Origin: Toxonevra muliebris
Lineage: Eukaryota; Arthropoda; Insecta; Diptera; Pallopteridae
Assembly (NCBI GenBank): GCA_963691655.1
Contig: OY829328.1
Span: forward strand, 28,229,890-28,293,889
Direction: 5' to 3'
Length of the DNA stretch: 64,000 nt
The notes under the pieces are model-generated. The model had not been told where the DNA came from. It made no database searches and saw nothing but the letters and a program-made list of their open reading frames with translations. The translations under genes and the position numbers were made by a program. Below are positions 34,526 through 44,715 of this stretch, one piece after another (position 1 is the stretch's first letter; every line of letters begins with the position of its first letter).

Positions 34526-34533
34526 GTAAGTAT

Positions 34534-35318
34534 TAGGGATGTCGTTCGGAATTCCGGAAATCAAATCAATCTCGGGATCCCGGATTGATAGTTTTGTCAA
34601 ACCTAAAATAAAAACTGGGAAATTATTAATAAAATTCAAGATATAACATAAATTTATATTTTATTAAAGTGGTGCACTTTGGCAATGATAGTATGAAAAC
34701 TAAAACGCAGTTTATGTTTTGCTATCTTTGGGTCGAGAGAAAATGTCTTCCAAACCATTCATTGTTTGATCGCTTAAAGCCGACTAGTATATTTTGTGAT
34801 AAATTAATGTCTTTGCTCTACGATATTTTGGCAGGAATGTCCAAAAACTTAAATGAATAGATGTGAAATGTTTAATGGTCTACTGAAGAACTAAATACTT
34901 CACATATTTTTGGAGGAGAATTTCACCCAGATTCCAAAAAAAATGACTGCCATAAATTTAAAAATTTCCTTTTACGTTGCTTTTGGTTCATATTGTTCAG
35001 TTTACACTGTAGTAATCCAAAGGCACCGTACAATTTTAAAATCAAAGGTGGTACGGAGCGCGTTAAATTCATCTATTTTAAGTTGATATTATGTCCATTT
35101 AAGTTTTTGGGCACTTGAGTTAAAATTTCGTAGAACCTTGAAGTAAAGAATTAGAAAAAATTTTGATGAAAAAATATTCCCTTGTCTCAAGAACAAAGAT
35201 TCTATAAAAAAATAATAAAAATTCGAATTCAAATAAATTTTGAATACGAATCTCGAAAACCACGTAATTTTGTGTTTTCAATCTCGCGATTTTTAGGATC
35301 CCGAGATTGACATCCCTA
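34534..35318. mobile_element. hAT-type non-autonomous element, TAGGGATGTC ends
   Basis: The left end is TAGGGATGTC and the right end GACATCCCTA, with mirrored TCTCGGGATCC just inside. The flanks GTAAGTAT (34526-34533) and GTAACTAC (35319-35326) agree at 6 of 8 positions. Size 785 bp, no gene. A related, incomplete copy is at 48640-49062. Confidence 0.75.
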
Positions 35319-35391
35319 GTAACTACAAACCAACATATATACACTCCTTTGTTAAGTTGTACAGCAAATTCATTAACATTATTCTTTGTGG

Positions 35392-35679
35392 TAGTGTCTG
35401 ATCAAAATTAACTTTGTCAACCGTTACCGAAACCGAGTTTCGGTAATTTTTCTTATATCCTACAAAAGTTTATACAAAGAAACTTAAACAGTTTTATATT
35501 GCATAATAAAAATTAAGGTTTGTTTCACATTGTAAATTAGTTGATTTGTCACTGTATATAAAACTTTCGGTTTCTGCCATACATCTGACCTTATTTGTGG
35601 CTGAAATCGGAACTTGGCCAAAACCGGTATTTGAGACGAAACCGTCCATAAACGAAACCGAATCTTCATTCGGACACTA
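35392..35679. mobile_element. Short TIR element, TAGTGTCTGA/TCGGACACTA
   Basis: The ends are inverse with one difference, and both flanks inside carry CGAAACCGA/TCGGTTTCG motifs. The terminus is that of the element at 51682-52774. The expected 8-bp flanks do not match, so this may be a rearranged relic. Confidence 0.55.
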
Positions 35680-35709
35680 GTTATATTACAATAAATATAG
35701 CATGTACAT

Positions 35710-37837
35710 TAGGGTGTCCCTTATATGAGCTAAATTTTTTTTTTTGAGCCCTCCAATTTTGTTCCAGCAACTATAGCCTTCCCAGTTCTAAAATATTATT
35801 CTCCTAAGACCATGGTAACCTGTGCCGAGTAGACCGCAAAGTCAACATGGCAATTCGGTATGAAGAATATTTCATTTTTTTTAAACTTAATTAATTTTTA
35901 TGATAGAATTGAATTTAAAAAAAGAAAAAACAAGAATACTGATAATTACTCAAAAATAAAAAATAAAATTTATTGTGCATATTTTCCCTTCAGAGTTTTT
36001 TCTTACAGTCAGGAAATCACTTTCTATGTTCTTACATAGTTTTCTTAAGTTAAAATTTATAAAAATACAAATAAAAAAGGTAAAAATGGAAGAATATTAA
36101 TGCAGAAAAATAAAAAAATGTATGACACATAAATCAGTCGATATTTTAAAGACGGGGAGAACGCGCAAAAAACGAGCTGAAATTTTAGAACATGGAAAAC
36201 ACTTTTGACGCACGAAAAGCATTGACGAGTGGTATGTAACTCCATCTTATAGTGCGGACACGCGAGAGTGCATTTCAGGCAAATTTAACATTTCGTTCAA
36301 ATAAGTTTAAAATGCAGAAAAAAGTGTCATATAAAATTCTGCATTTCAGACACATTTCATTGAAATGCGACTGAAATAAAAAAATTAACTAGCAACCCTC
36401 AAACACAAGATTGTAAAACAGGAAAAATTTAAGATCTATAATATTTTTTAGACATTTTGGATTTTGCTTTAATTACAGCTGCTCTTGTAATAATTATTAC
36501 GTGAAAAAATAAAATATTTTCCGTAATTATTATATAAATTCTTGGTTTCCAAATCCAATTGAAAAGCAACATTTTTATTTATTTTTATTTGCACAAAACA
36601 CACACAAACATTCGTCTTTTTCTCCAAACTTATAATCTGTCCACCTAAATTTGAAATGGCGAATTTCAGCGAAATGCTCTCTCGTGTATCCGCACGTATT
36701 CTAGTGGTATCAAAAATTCAGCTTAGGCTAAAAAAGTAGATGGTACTGTCGATGATAAATATTCTAGTTGTTTTTTCTCTTCTTTCATTATCCTTTGTTT
36801 CTCCTTGTTTTCCTTTTCCACTAGTTTCTTATCTTTTCCACTTATTTTTTATTTTTATTTTTTACGCGCCTATATCAGTAAATTGCATATGAAGAATTGA
36901 ACAGCGAACTCCTGTATCACTATATGAACAGCATTTTGCAGTGAAATGTCTTCATAGATTTTGAGTTATTGTAACGGTATTTTCTTATTCAAAATTATTA
37001 CTATCGCTTTTTACTTTACTATATTTTTGAATACTGTAGCATTGCTTTATTGTGGAAATATAATTTTGTATATCATTATTGTTTCAGTGCGAATAATCTG
37101 TTATAGAGGGAGTTTCACTGATCGTTTTAAAGGAAATGGAGATTAAGAGAAAATAATATTATGTTCAATAAAGAACCAAATTTATTTAAAAAAAAAATTT
37201 GTGTTCTGTTTTTCCATTTAAATTTATAGTCACTGTAGCCATATTGGATCCGCCATTTTGAATTTTGAAAATCTAATGTTGGATTCGTAAACACTGATCA
37301 CCGAAACCCTTGGATAGCAAGTTTCATTACGATCCATAATTTTTTTTTTAAATCATCTGCCATATTGAAAGCGCCATTTTGAATTTTGAAAATCTAATGC
37401 CAGATTCGTAGTCAGCGACCTCAAAAACCCCTAGATATCAAGTTGCATTAAAATTTACTACATCAATATAAAGAAAATAATTTTGTCGTCGTAATTTGGC
37501 TATTCGTCCCAGTGTGCGTCGCCTAGAAACATCCTGAATTTTCTTCGAATTTTTTTGTAATTCCCGTCAAACTTGAGAGAAGTTCATAAGTTTTTTTACA
37601 CAATTTGAAGCTGTTTTTTTCTTGGACTACTAAATTAAAATAAGTATTACAAATAATAGAATTCGCCTTAAATACATATCGCATTCACTTGTATTGAGAT
37701 GTTTCAGTGCAACTCGGCACAGGTTAATGAACTCCAAATGACCTAAATTTCTTTTTCCAAGTGTTTTATGTTAGAATAAAAACAATTAGAAGGTATGCGT
37801 AAAAAAAAAATAACTTAGAAAAATAAGGGACACCCTA
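35710..37837. mobile_element. hAT-type element, perfect 8-bp target duplication
   Basis: The ends TAGGGTGTCCCTTAT and ATAAGGGACACCCTA are perfect inverses. Both flanks are ATGTACAT (35702-35709 and 37838-37845), an 8-bp duplication fitting the hAT preference nTnnnnAn. Interior 2.1 kb. The CTGTGCCGAGT block near 35820 and CTCGGCACAG near 37712 are also mirrored. I see no transposase motif inside; the frames at 36057-36245 and 36961-37146 are hydrophobic chance-like frames. Confidence 0.85.
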
Positions 37838-37994
37838 ATGTACATATGTAGGTATATGTATGGAATTGGTTTTGTCTCGGCAGCTCCCTCCCTTGATGTT
37901 TCTTCTTCGTCTCTGTTGATATTACTCTTAACAATTTATTTGGATTTTGCTTTTACATTGACACTGAGACATATAACAAATATTCTTAATGTAT

Positions 37995-38690
37995 ATGACG
38001 TATATGAATATGTACATGCTTGTGAATAAGTATATATAGACCTACATATATACCCTTTTAGGAAAGTAATACAATGCCACAAACTGGCTTTGACTTGACT
38101 TGCCATTTCATATAAGAAGACATTAATTTATTTATTCTTTTATACTTTCATTTTTCCTAGTTCTTCCTTTTTATTTATTTGATTATAAGAGCAAACGTGT
38201 ATGAGTGTAAGAAATATGTACGTGATGAATTTCTATACTTGCTATACTCATATTAAAAAAGTATAAGTTTTTCATTAACTATAAGAATTTAAGATTTTTG
38301 TTTTTTCAAATAATTTTCTAAAATATCAGCAGAAAACGCTTATAAAAATTTCTGTTTAAATCAAAAATAATAACGCACAATTCATAAAATGACCTGCGAG
38401 CACTAATAATACTTATACATATGCCTATGTATCAAATACACATAGATACAACTCTGTGTTGCTTGCAGTTATTTTTATACTTATGAGTGTATCTATACAA
38501 TGGCGGATCCAGGAAGCATTTTTGTGGGGGCAAATATATTTTACAATTAGCTAATGTTTGATCTAACAACTAAGCAAAAGTAGAAGGAGTGAGTTCGATG
38601 GTTGGGAACGCAGATCTCAAATTTAAATTAATTTTTAATATTCCTCCAATAGTTTCGCCAAAAATTGGATTCTTCTTCAAATAAATTTAT
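37995..38690. repeat. Dispersed repeat B, copy 2 (empty sites)
   Basis: Same order as 7945-10720 but without the Tc1-like element and the hAT MITE found there. It has a short extra block (AAACTGGCTTTGACTTGAC) absent from copy 1. Confidence 0.8.
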
Positions 38691-38790
38691 TTCGTTTAAT
38701 GGAATTAAATATTTCTTTTATGAATTTAATAGTTTTGCAGTAAGAGTTGTTTTAATCTTTATGCTCTGCAATCCAATATCTCGGTGTTAA

Positions 38791-39484
38791 GGGGTTATAT
38801 ACGTTTTGGTACGGAAAACTTAATATTTGTGATTTTTTTTGGACTATTTGAAATAATTTATTTGAAACTAGCATAACAGGTATATATAGTACATATTCTT
38901 ACGAACAAAAAGAGTGGTCGGATATGAAAAAATATTGAAAATTGTAGAAGTTGTAGCTCTTGTCCTGATGTGCGTTTTTTCTGTAGAGTCTGGCGGTGAC
39001 CACGATTGAATGCCAACAACTCAACTGTATTCAAAAAAAACAAAAAATTTACAGTTGTGTACTACAGCGCCCAGTACTTGAACGAAAAATTTTGAAAAAA
39101 AAAAGTTTTTCTCATACGGAAATCACGATGCAAAAAAGGATATTTTTTGAGTCTCAAAAAAATTATTAGTTAAGACAAATACTGCATATGAAAAAATGAT
39201 CGTTCAAGTACTCCGTATTGCAACTAGGAACAAAATTAAAAAAAAATTAGATGAATTGGTCAAGTAGTTTTTGATATATTACGGTCACCGGAAAAGCATT
39301 TTTCAAAAAATATCATTCGGAGAAAATCACGCTTAAAGTTTTGAGTGCACTTTATTCATGAACATTAGCGCGCTTCAAATCGAGTTGCTACTTACAATCA
39401 ACTGCTCCGATTGACTTGAAATTTTGAACATAAACTCTTGAAAATTTTTTCGATTTTTTTGACTCATGAAAACGTATATACCCC
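38791..39484. mobile_element. TTAA-target TIR element
   Basis: TTAA (38787-38790 and 39485-39488) flanks GGGGTTATATACGTTTT and AAAACGTATATACCCC, inverse apart from one base. Duplicated TTAA is typical of piggyBac, Kolobok and a few others; the G-run ends do not settle which. Internally AGTACTTGAACGA (39065) is mirrored by TCGTTCAAGTACT (39200). Size 694 bp, no gene. Confidence 0.8.
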
Positions 39485-39495
39485 TTAATCTCGAT

Positions 39496-39774
39496 CTATT
39501 CTACTTTCATTGAAAAATTTAGTGTTAATAAAAAACAAATTTGCTGTACTAGTAAAAATTGTTTTTGAAGTGAAACTTCTTTTCTCTTGTCCTAGAGTAA
39601 AACCAACCGGATGTGACGTCGCGCGTAAGTTTGCAATGCGACATAATTTTGTCGAGCAATGTGCATGAGGGGCTAAATATCAATATTCCGTAACTGAATT
39701 CACGAGCAAACTATATAATAAACGATTCATAAATAGTTTTAATTCAATATAACATATTAATTACACACACACAC
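39496..39774 (+). repeat. 280-bp direct repeat, copy 1
   Basis: Nearly identical to 44426-44715. It runs from TATTCTACTTTCATTGAAAA to the ACACAC microsatellite. Differences are a few bases and a 12-bp duplication (GGGGCTAAATAG) in copy 2. The copies are 4.9 kb apart in the same orientation. Confidence 0.9.
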
Positions 39775-40149
39775 ACTTTACCATGCGGCTCTCGATTTGT
39801 TGTTGTTTTGCATGGGAACCTTCAATAATATAACTTTAGTATTTTTAAGTAAATATTTAGTGGGGGTTTCACTTAAAACATACTGCTTTATTTACCGGGG
39901 TCCACTTTAATTAAATTATTTGTCTTCTTAAGCATAAAGCACAAAGTTTTTCAATTCGTTGTGGAATTTTTTAATTTTATAAATATTGTAAAAAAGCTAT
40001 TGATTGAAATTTTCAAATCTAGTTTATTAATTGTGCGTTATTTTACTATTTTTAACATGAGAATGTTTTTCAGATAATGTTTACAACCACATTTTTTGTT
40101 GTTAAAATAATTAATAAATACATTTTTTTTATAAATAGGTAGGGGAGTG
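39775..40149. other. No gene seen
   Basis: AT-rich flank between the direct repeat and the GTCAGGGTCGGG element. Confidence 0.4.
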
Positions 40150-40832
40150 TTGTCATGGTCGGGGCGCTGTCAGGGTCGGGACAGTGTCGTTTTCTCCGCT
40201 ATATCTGACTGACGTCCATTAAGTTAATATACAGTATTGTTTGTTATGATGAAAGAAAACTTTTCATGTCATTTCGAATTCAGAGCATGAATTGTATATA
40301 AGTGTTAGATGACCGCGTGTTAAAAGAAGAGTAAAAAAAACTTAAAAAAAAAGTGGATTATTTTTAAAAATAACATGCTAACATCAAACTTAGTTAATTT
40401 TAATTGTTCGATAAAGTTTAGGAAGTGGAAATATGTAGTATTTAATGGTGTTTGCATCACGCGAATACCATATGCTATAAATGATGCGACGCTAAATGGC
40501 GTGTGTTGTCAGGGTCGGAGCAGTGCTTGTAATCAGAGTCGGAAATTTTGTTGTAATGATGCTTTTTGACTCTGGAAATACATTCTTTTTAACCGTACGT
40601 GTTCTTCATGTCATTTTATATTATTGTATCGTGCATATATAAAAATATCAAATTTTCCTTAAAATTCACAAAGAGGGATTTTTATTTTGATTTCAGGTCT
40701 CTTTTCCTGGTTTTCAAGTGTAATTTTTCCTTTTTCTTTAATTCTCATGTTATTTTTTAATCATATTCTTTCATTCCTTATTGATTTTCAATAGTGTTGC
40801 GACCCTGACAGCAGTATCCCGACCCTGACTAC
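40150..40832. mobile_element. TIR element built on GTCAGGGTCGGG repeats
   Basis: The left end has GTCATGGTCGGGG and GTCAGGGTCGGGA in tandem. The right end has the inverse pair GCGACCCTGACAG and CCCGACCCTGACTA. Two further copies in the left-end orientation lie inside at 40507 and 40530. This gives clustered motif repeats at the ends and in the interior, as expected for transposase binding sites. Size about 680 bp, no gene. It abuts the LINE remnant at 40836. Confidence 0.75.
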
Positions 40833-40835
40833 AAA

Positions 40836-41360
40836 TTATGAAGTGCATGCCATAGAGCTATGCCTCAGAGAGTGTATAAACAGTAATACTTTCAATAAGA
40901 ACATTTATATCTTCTCTGATAGCAAAGCTGCTTTACATGAGCTAAATGCGCATAAAATAACTTCCAAACTTATTTGGGAATGCCTACAGCTACTAATCAA
41001 CCTCTGTACCTCCAACGGAGTCTATCTCATTTGGGTGCCGGGACATAGTGTCCACTTTGGATCTTTTATAGGACTACAACTATTCCCCGGTTTACATGAC
41101 ACTGCCAAACAAGGAAGCACCTCTCCAACATGGGCACAACCAGGGAGAATATCTGTAGGAAATGTGACGAAGAAGACGAACAGAACACATACTGTGCCAC
41201 TGTGAAGCTTTAGCTTGAACTAGACAGGCTCACTTCGAGAAACGGATGATGTTGGATAGTGTTTATCCCCTCCACCTCCCCCTCTTGTACCTGAAACTGA
41301 GTAAGCATGTATGTGAGTGTTTTTGTGTTATAAATCGCACAGCAATCGAACGGTATGTAT
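40836..41360 (+). pseudogene. LINE ORF2 RNase H and C-terminal zinc motif remnant
   Basis: The plus frame 40843-41205 has HAIELC (active-site E region), IFSDSKAAL (active-site D) and LIWVPGHS (H loop). This is the RNase H domain found downstream of RT in I/R1/LOA-type LINEs. After a deletion or shift, another frame gives ICRKCDEEDEQNT near 41150, matching the CxxC...H/C motif at the C-terminus of these ORF2 proteins. The left side is cut off by the TIR element. The full domain would need the missing N-terminal strand, so this is a fragment. Confidence 0.8.
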
Positions 41361-42046
41361 AAATCAAAGAAGAATTTTGATTCATTGATTAGGATACAAA
41401 AATCTATATGAGCTCATACAGATATACACCCCTACAATTGTCTCATACATTCAGGATACAAATACACAAGCTCGTAGATATAAGAATTAATAAAGTGTAA
41501 GCGAAAAAATTGTTTATGTCCTGCGGAAAACAATTGTGCTTGTAGAAGTAGCATTGCATTTCACGCAAATACATACATATACATGTATATATGTATATAT
41601 TCAAACCCACTCACAAATATTCATGCAAACATACTGTACACGCGTGTATGCTTGAATCATAAAACGCCATCGGAAATAATAGCGAGATGCCATCAATGAG
41701 AAGTAGCTAGTTGATGAAGAATAGTAGTGAGTGCTTTAATGTGTGTGTGCGGGCGTTACGTACGCCGGTTAGTGTCGAGGAAACAACATGATTATCAAAC
41801 AAGTAGTTGTAGATTGTGGCAAAATATAAACATTGATGAAGTGCCGCCGTATTATGATGAATTATGATTCAATGCTTACAATTTCTGATTAATATCTCGT
41901 GCAGCTCTGTTTACAGCGCAATATTTTCGTAATTTAAAATCAACTATAGACATTCGCACGTTTACATTTTGCATTATTGCATGGGAAATCAATAAATATT
42001 TTAGTAATTTAATAATTAATATGGTATATTCGCTTTGTACATAAGT
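41361..42046. other. No gene seen; TA/CA microsatellite near 41570-41600
   Basis: AT-rich with an ATACATATACATGTATATAT-type simple repeat. Confidence 0.4.
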
Positions 42047-42597
42047 GTGCATAGTAGGGTGTAGCATTTTTCGAAAAAAAAACAGTAGCTATAGCCATAA
42101 CCTTTGCAGAATAACCCCGCGATCACGAATTAACTAAAGAAACAATTTTTAGATGACCACGGCCAGTATGGCAAGTATGAATGAAATTAGATTTGAATGC
42201 AATTTTTAAATCTATTGTGACAACGATTGAAAAAAAATTGGAAGCAATCAGCCATTCCTATCATCAGCTATAAAAGTATTGCTAGCGAAATTCAAAAACT
42301 TCACTAACTTCTTATTTTGTTGATATCAGGGGAAATTTTTTTTTCAAAAATGGAAGAAAATCAAAATTTCCAAAGTTTGAGTGGGTATTTCGAGAGAACC
42401 ACTTCACTAATTTAGATCAAATATGGTTCAAAATTGAAGGAATTTCATTTACTTTTGAATTCTTATAGGGTATTTTTATGTTTTCCCTAACAAATATTAC
42501 AAAATCGACGATTTATTCATACTTGCTACTAAAAAATTTTTGATGTGTAAACATTTTAGCTCACGGTATGGGCAAATTTCAAATGTGTAAAATGTAA

Positions 42598-42660
42598 GAA
42601 TAACTGTAACGTAAGATGTAAGATAACTGTAACGTAAGATGTAAGATAACTGTAACGTCC
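42598..42660. repeat. 23-bp tandem repeat
   Basis: ATAACTGTAACGTAAGATG plus TAAG is repeated, giving three ATAACTGTAACGT starts in a row. Lies inside the hAT-type element. Confidence 0.85.
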
Positions 42661-43097
42661 AGTTCCCCTCTCGCTCACACTACTGCGCGGCATGACTGTG
42701 CTACTCTAAACAACAAAGAGAAGAAGAGAGGGAGAAATTAAAAAACGAGCGGAGTTTGTTTGTTTATGTTTCGATAAATTTACTCACACATGCAAATGAA
42801 ACATACGTAAACAAAATGTGTGTGTACATTTATTCGTGGCAGAATTATTTGTTGGTGTTAAACATGTGGAGATCGACTATACCATACAAGCAGAGAAGTC
42901 GCCGTAGCAAACACAAGCGTTTGATAGGTTTTGAATTCGGTTAGTTAGATTGCATTAAAATTAAATATTTTTTAAAATATAAAAACAATAGAAAATGATA
43001 AGTAATAAGGAATCTAGGTTTCAATAAATGTATAAGCAAAATGTAGTGATAATGGTAGCAAACCACGGCATTATAAAAAACTTGCTTTGTGCATTAA

Positions 43098-43297
43098 CCT
43101 TGGAAAGGCAACACTTTTTTATCTATGTAAATAGCAAAAATGTTAAACAGAAAAAATCAAACTTATTTATTATAAAATCACGTATTTACTTCAATAAAAA
43201 TACATTGTTTTTTATTTTTATTAAATGCAGTTAAGGCAAATCTCTTTGCATTTAAAAAGTAGTGGTGTGGCTGGTCATCCCTGTTGCCTTTCTAAGG
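43098..43297. mobile_element. 200-bp TTAA MITE (piggyBac-like ends)
   Basis: TTAA at 43094-43097 and 43298-43301 flanks CCTTGGAAAGGCAAC and GTTGCCTTTCTAAGG, inverse apart from one base. The CC start and TTAA duplication resemble piggyBac-type MITEs. Confidence 0.8.
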
Positions 43298-43318
43298 TTA
43301 AATACGGAAAGCACTTAT

Positions 43319-43394
43319 CGTCCCCTGAGAATTGATTTGGCGTATGTGTGTACAAATTCATATACCTATAAGCCAAATCAATCCTCAGGCGACG
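43319..43394. other. Stem-loop of about 76 nt, precursor-like
   Basis: Arms of 23 nt (CGTCCCCTGAGAATTGATTT and on, inverse at 43372-43394) pair with two mismatches. Above them GTATGTG can pair with CATATAC, extending the stem toward a 10-nt loop. Size and shape resemble a small-RNA precursor, but it could also be the remains of a very short TIR element. No promoter is visible. Confidence 0.5.
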
Positions 43395-43546
43395 TTATGT
43401 AAAATTTTCACATCTAATAAAATTTCAAATCGACAGGAAGAAAAACTTAAAGCGCGGAAGAAAAGATGCAATCGCGGCTGCGTATATGCGAGCATATCGT
43501 GCCCGATGCATTGAGTAAAAGAAAAATAATGCAACTAAAACACATC

Positions 43547-43675
43547 AGCCCTATTCACGATTTGGTGCAAATGCAAAATATTTCTTCTATCACAACAACA
43601 AATATATGCGATATGGAATAAAAATTTGCATTTGCAATGATGCAAGACCATTTGCAAATTATAGTTAATTGGGCT
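43547..43675. mobile_element. 129-bp TIR element, AGCCCTATTCAC-type ends
   Basis: AGCCCTATTCACGAT at the left is loosely mirrored by ATAGTTAATTGGGCT. GCAAATGCAAA and TTTGCATTTGCAA are mirrored inside. No gene. Confidence 0.5.
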
Positions 43676-44023
43676 ATTATATATAAAAGATAATGATATC
43701 TAATAAATTTTTAAGTTTATAAAAGAATTGTTTTAATTTGAATTATTTACCTAAGCATATAGATTATACATCAAATCCCTATATCTGGCTATACATATGT
43801 GAGCTTATGTATATGGCATTCAGTTGGCTTAACTGTTTACACATCAAATATCTTGTGTGCCTTGCACGCATCCATTTTTTTTGTCATACTGGCAGTGGTT
43901 ACCGTCATTTAAAAACCGTTTCTTTGGTTAATTCGTGATCACGCGATCATTCTGCAAAGGTTATGGCCATAGGCAATGCTCTTTTGTAAAATTTTCATAT
44001 TTTTGCTACACCCTAATGCATAG

Positions 44024-44425
44024 TACTTTGAAATATATAGCGCCTGTTTGCTTAAATATTGCATAGGGTAAATTGAGCGAAATAACAAAATTTGAGACAA
44101 ATTTTGTTTTTATTTTTACGACTAGGTAGGAAGGTTACAAATTGCTGTGAAAGATAGAACAATTGCAAATAAGAACCGGCAAGCTAGCTCGTCAGGAGTA
44201 GAGATACTTGAATTTACGTAAGTTATCGGCTGTCAGGTAAGGGAGATAAGTCAGGAGCTTACATTATCGATGAAATGCCTGATAGCGCTTATTTCTTAAA
44301 AAAGATTATGAATTTGTGGATATTGAATTCGAGGATTCTGTTCTTGGATATTACGAGTTTGGAAATACTTTCTAAGGCTGGGTATTTTATGTTTTATTTA
44401 TTTTTGGAGATTTCGTGGCTCTACC
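44024..44425. other. No gene seen
   Basis: Short AT-rich gap between the hAT-type element and direct repeat copy 2. Confidence 0.4.
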
Positions 44426-44715
44426 TATTCTACTTTCATTGAAAAATTTAGTGCTAATAAAAAACAAATTTGCTGTACTAGTAAAAATTGTTTTTGAAGT
44501 GAAACTTCTTTTCTCTCGTCCTAGAGTACAACCAACCGGATGTGACGACGCGCGCAAGTTTGCAATGCGACATAATTTTGACGAGCAATGTGCATGAGGG
44601 GCTAAATAGGGGCTAAATATCAATATTCCGTAACTGAATTCACGAGCAAACTATATAATAAACGATTCATAAATAGTTTTAATTCAATATAACATATTAA
44701 TTACACACACACACA
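44426..44715 (+). repeat. 280-bp direct repeat, copy 2
   Basis: Near-identical to 39496-39774; see there. It carries the 12-bp internal duplication near 44594-44618. About 100 bp farther, GAAGTTTCACTTC (44812) is the inverse of GAAGTGAAACTTC inside the repeat (44495), which could mark ends of a larger element. Confidence 0.9.

Larger units (their letters stand above)
42055..44015. mobile_element. hAT-type element, TAGGGTGTAGC ends
   Basis: The left end TAGGGTGTAGCA is mirrored by TGCTACACCCTA. The flanks GTGCATAG (42047-42054) and ATGCATAG (44016-44023) agree at 7 of 8 positions. Inside both ends, CATAACCTTTGCAGAAT and ATTCTGCAAAGGTTATG, and CGCGATCACGAATTAA and its inverse, extend the TIR to about 130 bp. 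Size 1961 bp. No transposase is recognisable. It carries a TTAA MITE, a hairpin, a tandem repeat and another small TIR element. Confidence 0.85.

Noticed and set aside
36057..37146. Hydrophobic open frames inside the 35710-37837 element
   Set aside because: T-rich sequence gives Phe/Leu/Ile-rich frames by chance; no transposase motif.
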